From: Echinostoma caproni
Taxonomy: Eukaryota; Platyhelminthes; Trematoda; Plagiorchiida; Echinostomatidae
Direction: 5' to 3'
DNA length: 13,138 nt
Assembly (NCBI GenBank): GCA_900618425.1
Contig: UZAN01057032.1
Coordinates: 1 to 13,138, forward strand
In this document: positions 8,061 through 13,138 of the stretch, piece by piece
How the letters are laid out: the number at the start of each line of letters is the position of its first letter
Position numbering within the stretch: position 1 is the first letter of the stretch
Position numbers and translations under genes: made by a program
Notes under the pieces: generated by a model
Seen by the model: only the letters and a program-made list of their open reading frames with translations
What the model was told of the DNA's origin: nothing
Databases searched by the model: none

Positions 8061-9599
8061 TCACAAACATTTCCGTTGTATGTAAAGACTTGATATGTTT
8101 AGTGCAGTTTGATAAATATCGGTTATCCCAATCTAATCGCCATAGGAGTGCTTCCCTAATGTTTCTAGCAAAAACCTGGGAAATTCACTTGCGAATACGA
8201 AACGCTTTTTTCTCGTCAGTAAAGGTGCAGCTAACCAAAAGAGCATGAAAAGCATGGGTACCTCCGTGTAAGTGCATATGAACGCTGGTAAATGATTTCA
8301 AGAAATTCCGAACTAAATTTCACCTATCCCGGTTTTCACGAAAATGCTACCCACCGAAAGTTTCGATCAGTATAAGGCAACAGTAACCCTTTAATTGTTA
8401 GAGCAATGTTTGAAAATCCGCATTCTCCCTAATACACCATTATCGGATCTAAGACGTTCAGTGATCGATCCCAAATTGATCTGCATTGTGAACTTGATAG
8501 TAAGGAAATAATGCATATTCCGCCAGCTTTCAATCACATGACTCCATGACCGATACTACAAATGCGTTTGGTGAGGTATTCATCCGGTGTTTCTATTTAA
8601 CCTATCACGTGCAGATTCATATTCCGCACGTTGTAGATTAAAGCATCGTTCTTAAATTATTCTCAACTCTGATTCTAATAAATGGTTGATATTTTCATAA
8701 AACGATTAACATCTGAACACAACATATCAGAGCAAACATAATTAGCTAAGCATTTGAAAATATACTAGCTGTCTGGGCCCGCAGTGGAAGTAAACTGGTT
8801 TGCTCGTTGCTATACTACTTAAGCAGTCGCTCGGCTAGCTGAAGAACCAAGAGCGCAGGTGCATGCATTATGGTGAATTTAGCATCCATTGACTTCATAA
8901 AGTCAAAGCTTTTGAATAGCTTGTTATCGACGATTCATCCATTATTCATTAACTGTGGTGAAAATATAGCGTTCTCTTATCACTTTAAAGTTTAGGAGTC
9001 CATTGACTGGTCCGGATGGTTTTAGTGCTTATGTGTGTGACTACGTGAGAGAGCAGATTCGTGCTCTGTTTGATCTAAGCTCTGATGCGAAACAAACATT
9101 CAACCCCATTTTATTTCGGAACACCAACTAATCGGTACTGACGGATAATTAAATACCCAAAATGGATGTAAAGTAACCGGAAACCGGACAGATTCGAAAT
9201 AGAATACACTTGAGACAGAGAGATTTCTAACAATCATAATCGACGAAAAATCAAAGTCGCAGATTCTAAAAGCTCCCCAATCACAATAAGTACTCATTGA
9301 CTACTGACTGCCAGCATGGATAAAGTGGGGTGGACAGCATTTAATCATCATTGAAAATACACTATGTGTTACCAAGGAAGAAATGACCACGGGTGAACTG
9401 ACTGCTGTTTGACCGATAATGTAGTATATCCAGCAGGTGCGGATGGGTGTACCTATCACTTGCAATGTTTGCTGAGACAAAATTCACTGAATGCTACTCG
9501 AATAAATGTATGAGAGTCAGAGTTGTGTGTTACTGGGTCCAACTAGGAGCAACTGTGATAACTGTGGTGACTCAGCCAATTCGATCTCGCTTCACTTGA
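8061..9599. other. Unassigned stretch before the CR1 relic
   Basis: No repeat or gene recognised with confidence. A short plus-strand segment near 9000-9105 reads SPLTGPDGFSAYVCDYV, which faintly recalls the SPGPDG block of LINE reverse transcriptases, but neighbouring motifs are absent. A minus-strand frame at 9100-9297 shows no motif. The 5' end of the CR1 element may lie in the last 100 bases of this stretch; no clear border is visible. Confidence 0.4.
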
Positions 9600-9617
9600 C
9601 CTTCGTCAACTTCACCT

Positions 9618-10646
9618 TTGTCAACACTCTCCCATCTCGCCGTCCAGGGTACACCAAAAACGGGTCGCCGAAGTTTGTCAACGCAATTAGTCACACAAGG
9701 TTTGAGTGCGTGCTGCTCAACAGGCTGCGGAAAGGAGGTCAAAACAGGAATGCCATGCACATATTGCCAGAGGAACTTTCGCGCCACATGCGCCAATCTA
9801 TCGATTAAGAAGATGAAACAGATGCTGGCACAACAGGACTGTTTTGGTTTTGCAGTGGTTGCGCGAAAACTCCGGTTATAAAATACATGATGGGCATTGA
9901 AAATAGGTTCGAGAAGCTACTATTAGCTGCGGAGGATAAAGCTAACTTAAAAATTTCAGAATTGGAAGAAAAGATAGCTACCCTGAGCTCCCAGATCCCT
10001 CAATGGAGCCCAATCCAACGACCGGCCAAACGTCCAAGGTATTTGTTAATCAGCACCACTCCAACGCAGTGTATGACCTCTGCCGAAATAAACATCATTT
10101 CCAATGTCAAGAAAGACGCGGTAAAAGTTCCTGAGCAGAAAAAGGTTCTCCTTTAAACGAAACCTGTCATATCCACACTAAGGCCTTCGACACTGTGTAA
10201 AAGGTGGAAGCAGCACCGGTTTGACAATTATCTGCACAAATCTACCCGAACCGATCACCCAAACACCTAAAGAACGACAAGGAGAAGAGATGGTACACTG
10301 GAATGGTTTGTGCGTGCAGATGGGCATTAATGTTCTACTCGTCGGTTTCACAAGACTCATTTGCCAGCCGACGTCGCCACATGCCGGGGAACCCAGACTG
10401 CTCCGGGTGACCCTGAAAGATGATAAGGACTTGGAGGACGTTCTTCTTTCTAGTTACCTTCCCAGAAAGAGTTCCTACCCAATAAGAATCTTTCCTGATA
10501 GGCCATGGAGGAACAAATGCAGCAACAGTTCGATCCAATGAGAGCACGAGTGGAGGAAAATAAGAATGTCGTCCTTATCCACGGTGTCTCGCAGTTGGGC
10601 GATCCGGATGAACCCAAAGGTCATCAGAACACGGTAACAGAACCAG
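9618..10646 (+). pseudogene. CR1-type ORF1 (PHD finger, coiled coil, RNA-binding-like), broken
   Basis: ORF1 proteins of CR1 LINEs bind the element RNA and act as chaperones. Here three or more frames must be joined. The first (from ATG 9618) carries a PHD-like zinc finger: C33-x3-C37, C47-x2-C50, R55 where histidine is usual, C58. After a frameshift near 9845, FWFCSGC (9842-9862) gives the last cysteine pair. The second frame continues with a heptad-rich coiled coil (ENRFEKLLLAAEDKANLKIS) to a stop at 10154-10156. The third frame (about 10182-10541) holds the conserved block PRLLRVTLKD, then IRIFPDRPWR, typical of this ORF1. The last frame (from 10505) contains NVVLIHGV. The start codon is uncertain; the first ATG may lie further upstream. 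Assignment to CR1 ORF1 is by pattern recognition. Confidence 0.65.
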
Positions 10647-11413
10647 AGGGCTCTCAAACACTTCAGGAATCACTCAACGCAGCTTATCAATGGCCTTATA
10701 AGAAAGACATTGAATTTAATGTTCCTGAATGTAAAGTCCTATCCCGACGCCACAGGTGGAAATTCTCCTATTTCCTCGAGGACTAGCAGCTACCACATAC
10801 TTCTAGCGAAAAGGACTTAGGTATTGTTGGTCAAGAGGATTTAAGCTGCTCCAACAACTGTGCTAAGGCTTCGTCTGCTGCTATGAAGAATGTTGGCTTA
10901 CTTCGGCGAGTCTTTGGTCGGTTTGAATCATCACTATTCCCACGTTTGCTATTAGCGTACATTCGACCCTATACAGAGTAAGCCACCCAAGCTTTGAGTC
11001 TATGACTTCAACGTGTTCGCAAGATGCTTGAGCGTCCACAAAGGATGGCCACCAAGATGGTCACGGGATTCCATTACCTGTCATACGAGGACAGATTGCA
11101 ATCATTGGGACTATATTCTGTTCAGTACCGCCGAACTCGAGGAGACTTGATTTTGGCGTATCAAATACTACAGAACCCAAACCATCCGTGTCAATCGCTT
11201 CTCATGTTATCGAACCATGAACACCTAAGGAGACACCGTTTCAAACTACTGATTCCAAAGTCTCGACTAGATTGCCGGCGCCAGTCTTTTGCAGTCAGAG
11301 TATGCAAATCTTGGGACGCCCTTCCATCTCGTGTTGTTTGTGCACCCACTATTGAATCTTTCAAGCAGAGACTCGACAAAACATTGGCACACCTCATCTT
11401 CGTACACCACTAA
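10647..11413 (+). pseudogene. CR1-type ORF2, C-terminal RT part only
   Basis: The frame reads SQTLQESLNAAYQW, then EFNVPECKVL, SSEKDLGIV, and a long tail with MLERPQRMATKMVTGFHYL, LGLYSVQYRRTRGDLILAY and SWDALPSRVV. This matches the order of the thumb and C-terminal region of CR1 reverse transcriptases. It has no YADD catalytic box and no endonuclease, because the sequence joins ORF1 instead. Three in-frame stops interrupt it (10784-10786, 10979-10981, 11003-11005), yet there is no frameshift over more than 750 bases up to the natural TAA at 11411-11413. An ATG at 11024 opens the last 129 codons but is an internal methionine, not a start. Confidence 0.8.
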
Positions 11414-11651
11414 ATGCAAACGCAAACTCACTGCAACCTACATTCTCTATTATCTCTATTATCTACCCGGAATTCCATGCGACCTCATTTTCGATGTGTA
11501 ATGATTTATCTCTGTAAATATCCTATGCGACAAGAGGAGCACGAGGTAATGAGTTATTCCAACAATAAAACTTTGAATTTCACTTTAACTTTGCCTACCA
11601 ACAATTTGTCACAATAATGCATGTGAATCGGTGATTATATGAATTTACAAT
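11414..11651 (+). other. CR1 3' tail and spacer to the next LINE
   Basis: Non-coding sequence after the ORF2 stop. It contains AATAAA at 11564-11569 and the T-rich, CTTT-containing stretch that may be the 3' terminus of the CR1 element (to about 11620). The last 30 bases before the RTE-like fragment show nothing recognisable. Confidence 0.4.
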
Positions 11652-12340
11652 ATGGAAAACAGGCTCCTTTGTGAAAACCACAGAGCAATTAGTTTAGTCA
11701 GCATTGCCTCTAAGCTTCACGTCGGCACCACACTCCGTCAATTGTCTGTCACACGTGAGAACCAGGCTGGTTTTAGACCCGGTCGAGGTTGTATTGACCA
11801 CATCTTTACTCTCCGCCAAACCGTAGAACACAGAAACTCTATTAGTAGACAGACCAAGTCCGTTTTCTTCGACCTGAAGGCGGCTTTCCACTCAGTCGTT
11901 CGCTCTAAACTCTGACGCTGCCTTTCCCTCAAATGTGTGCCGGACAAGGTTAATTCAATATAACAATCCATTTATACTAACAGCCGATGCCGAGTCCGGG
12001 CGTACGGCACTTTATAACCCGAGTTCACTACAGAAAATTCTGTTCAACAGGGCTACCCTCTCTCTCTCTGATTTTCTATTTAGTTCTGTCATAGATCTCA
12101 TTCATGAAACGGCCCTATCCTCATGCGAGGACAGCGGCATCAATCTACTCCCAGGTGGCAGACTCCATAATCAGCGGCATGTTGACGACATTGTGCTTCT
12201 AAGGGAAGATCCAGTTAAGGTGCAATCTTCTCCTGATAGCTTAAGTGTCAGTGTGGCCGTGTTCGGTATGCGTTTTGCATCTTCGAAGTTCAACATGCAG
12301 CTCCGAGATTGGATTGGCCCAGTCCCCAACTTCAGGTTTT
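11652..12340 (+). pseudogene. RTE-like LINE reverse transcriptase core, truncated both ends
   Basis: The sequence reads through reverse-transcriptase motifs in order. ENHRAISLVSIASKL comes first, then AGFRPGRGCIDHIFTLRQ, then motif A as VFFDLKAAFHSV (first Asp kept; the usual second D is H). Next is RVRAYG and motif B as VQQGYPLSL. Motif C is HVDDIVLL at 12178-12201 (usual YADD), followed by FGMRFASSKFNMQL and DWIGPVPN. There are in-frame stops at 11913-11915, 11961-11963 and 12015-12017, and a frameshift in a CT run near 12060-12069. The left edge is an abrupt start inside the RT, as expected for 5' truncation. The right edge at about 12340 is cut by inverted PLE sequence. Clade is judged RTE-like from overall wording of the motifs; a search could place it differently. 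Confidence 0.8.
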
Positions 12341-12515
12341 AACAGAGCATCTTTTGTGGCTGTGTGGATGATGAATTTTCAAGTTGAGATCCGTATGCGT
12401 TACTTTGCAGTATACCGTTGTCCCCCGTTTTCCTGGTTGCGTTCTGATGATCAAAATGTCCAAAAAGGCCAGTTATTTATCCTTCTCCGTCTCCATTGGT
12501 TATCCGAAGTCATGA
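12340..12515 (-). pseudogene. Penelope-like element fragment (copy 2), inverted
   Basis: Read on the minus strand from about 12515 downward, this stretch gives the part of a PLE reverse transcriptase after the catalytic box. It reads DK-stop-LAFLDILIIRT, then TVYCKVTHTDLNL, then HHPHSHKRCSVKT. This is the same order as in the plus-strand copy that follows (VFRKGTHAD, NFKSNHPESHKRFRVRTL). The frame is open after the stop codon (TAA at 12475-12473 on the minus strand). It ends at about 12340, where RTE-like LINE sequence begins. Only about 175 bases remain, so the function is lost. Recognition depends on the paired comparison with the plus-strand copy and is strong for that reason. Confidence 0.75.
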
Positions 12516-12716
12516 GAAAGCAGGAGAAGTAGGTACTTCCAAAGATCATGCCAAAACGTTGACTGCGATACGTGGATGACATATTTGTCATCTTGATGAA
12601 ATCGAAACTGGAAAAAACACAGAACACCATCAATAATACATTCAATGACATCAAATTCACAATGGAGACGGAGAGGGATAAATAACTGGCCTTTTAGACA
12701 TTTTGATTATCAGAAC
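12441..12716. repeat. Head-to-head inverted repeat made by two PLE copies
   Basis: The 58 bases at 12441-12498 are the reverse complement of 12660-12716 with three substitutions and one single-base gap. Weaker similarity extends to about 12515 on the inner side, and at protein level past 12716 outward. The 161-base spacer contains the RT catalytic segment of the plus-strand copy. The repeat can fold into a long hairpin in single-stranded form. A minus-strand open frame (12451-12660) crosses the palindrome and is not a gene. Confidence 0.85.
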
Positions 12717-13138
12717 ACCATGAAGAAAACTGGAGATAACGGTCTTCCGCAAAGGAACGCATGCGGATCAAATCTCAACTTCAAAAGTAATCATCCAGAA
12801 AGCCACAAAAGATTCCGTGTTAGAACCTTGTTCGGAAGAATCCAAACACACTGCAGCATCGACATACTCAAGGAGAAAGAAGAAAGAAATCTCCTCAGAG
12901 TATTGATCGCAACGGCTACACCCGCAACTTCATTAAAAGAACTCTAACCCAAAGAAAGAAAGAAAAACCAGACGGAGAATTGGGAACAAGTACATCAAAG
13001 ACGGTTCGGAAATGACGGCAAGACTGTTCAGATCATATAGACTACAAATCGCCCGCTAAATGACCGCCTGTCTAAGGAGACTTCTGACAAAACCAAAGGA
13101 GGGAACAATGGAGAAGAACAAGAGCAGTGTTATCTACA
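12530..13138 (+). pseudogene. Penelope-like element fragment (copy 3), runs off window end
   Basis: RT and linker of a PLE. The catalytic motif C is RYVDDIFVI, with YVDD at 12569-12580; PLE proteins use this RT for primed synthesis at chromosome nicks. Then come NTFNDIKFTME, LAF, VFRKGTHAD (about 12751-12777), NLNFKSNHPESHKRFRVRTL, and NGYTRNFIKRT (about 12913-12945). It closes with the linker SSVIY that opens the GIY-YIG domain, cut by the window edge. Damage includes TGA at 12560-12562 where tryptophan is likely, TAA at 12683-12685, a one-base loss near 12694, another shift near 12770, and more near 12905 and 12990-13060. The last 51 bases are identical to 524-574 of copy 1. An endonuclease should follow beyond the window if the copy continues. 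Confidence 0.85.

Larger units (their letters stand above)
9600..11620 (+). mobile_element. CR1-like LINE, internally deleted
   Basis: A non-LTR retrotransposon relic of CR1 type. It keeps a 5' portion with ORF1 (zinc finger, coiled coil, RNA-binding-like domain), then the C-terminal end of ORF2 and a 3' tail. The AP endonuclease and the fingers and palm of the reverse transcriptase, expected between them, are absent. ORF1 sequence is followed in the same frame by ORF2 sequence somewhere in 10600-10650. The 3' untranslated part runs from 11414 to about 11620 and holds an AATAAA at 11564-11569 followed by CTTTGAATTTCACTTTAAC-type sequence. The exact 5' end is not visible. The element cannot move on its own. 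Confidence 0.7.

Noticed and set aside
8889..8906. 7-bp hairpin with 4-base loop
   Set aside because: Chance level; no T-run or other context suggests a terminator or structured RNA.
9000..9105. LINE RT fragment (SPLTGPDGFSAY)
   Set aside because: Only a six-residue resemblance to the SPGPDG block; no neighbouring RT motif could be found in any frame.
12451..12660. Minus-strand open frame across the PLE palindrome
   Set aside because: It is produced by reading antisense to one PLE copy and off-frame to the other; it is not a separate gene.
272..13138. One PLE locus with pseudo-LTR direct repeats at both ends
   Set aside because: The repeated parts lie 12.5 kb apart with unrelated CR1, RTE-like and SINE sequence between them, and the copies differ in content and damage. 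Separate insertions are simpler.
1..13138. CRISPR array, prophage, operon or defence system
   Set aside because: No regularly spaced repeats, no bacterial-type gene packing and no such protein families; the content is eukaryotic retroelements.

Overview
The window looks like non-genic, repeat-rich DNA from a flatworm, most likely a digenean trematode (fluke). The main reason is the mix of decayed retroelements: Penelope-like elements (PLE) with a GIY-YIG endonuclease, a CR1-type LINE whose ORF1 has a PHD-like zinc finger, an RTE-like LINE, a tRNA-derived SINE, and a second short repeat carrying a schistosome-type hammerhead ribozyme fold. The species is not resolved. There is no convincing intact host gene, no intact transposon gene, no rRNA or functional tRNA gene, and no bacterial-type operon.

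Left end (1-1400): a plus-strand PLE fragment covers roughly 272-1130. It keeps the end of the reverse transcriptase (RT) region, a GIY-YIG endonuclease domain with one frameshift, and a 3' non-coding part with a hammerhead-like core. Directly after it lies the C-terminal end of an RTE-like LINE (about 1141-1400).

Middle (1400-9500): mostly unassignable AT-rich sequence. The supportable items are a CA/GACA microsatellite (2285-2308), a foldback structure with a 20-bp inverted repeat (4285-4407), a two-part hairpin (5884-5942), a tRNA-Ser-like SINE with A and B boxes (about 6230-6555), and a short repeat with a degenerate hammerhead ribozyme (about 7910-8060; ribozyme 7983-8055).

Right end (9500-13138): a chain of abutting plus-strand and minus-strand retroelement relics. 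First is a CR1-like LINE (about 9600-11620) in which a frameshifted ORF1 passes, in frame, into the last part of ORF2, so the endonuclease and most of the RT are missing. Next is the RT core of an RTE-like LINE (11652-12340). It is cut off by a minus-strand PLE fragment (12340-12515), which faces a plus-strand PLE fragment (12530 to the window end). The two PLE fragments form a head-to-head inverted repeat and share the same premature stop codon. The plus-strand copy overlaps in content with the left-end copy, with 51 identical bases at the window's last positions.

The elements do not form a working pathway. They record layered insertion, internal deletion and inversion. The most notable items are the hammerhead fold with a compensatory-looking stem III, the internally deleted CR1, and the inverted PLE pair. 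All family assignments rest on motif recognition by eye, not on a database search.
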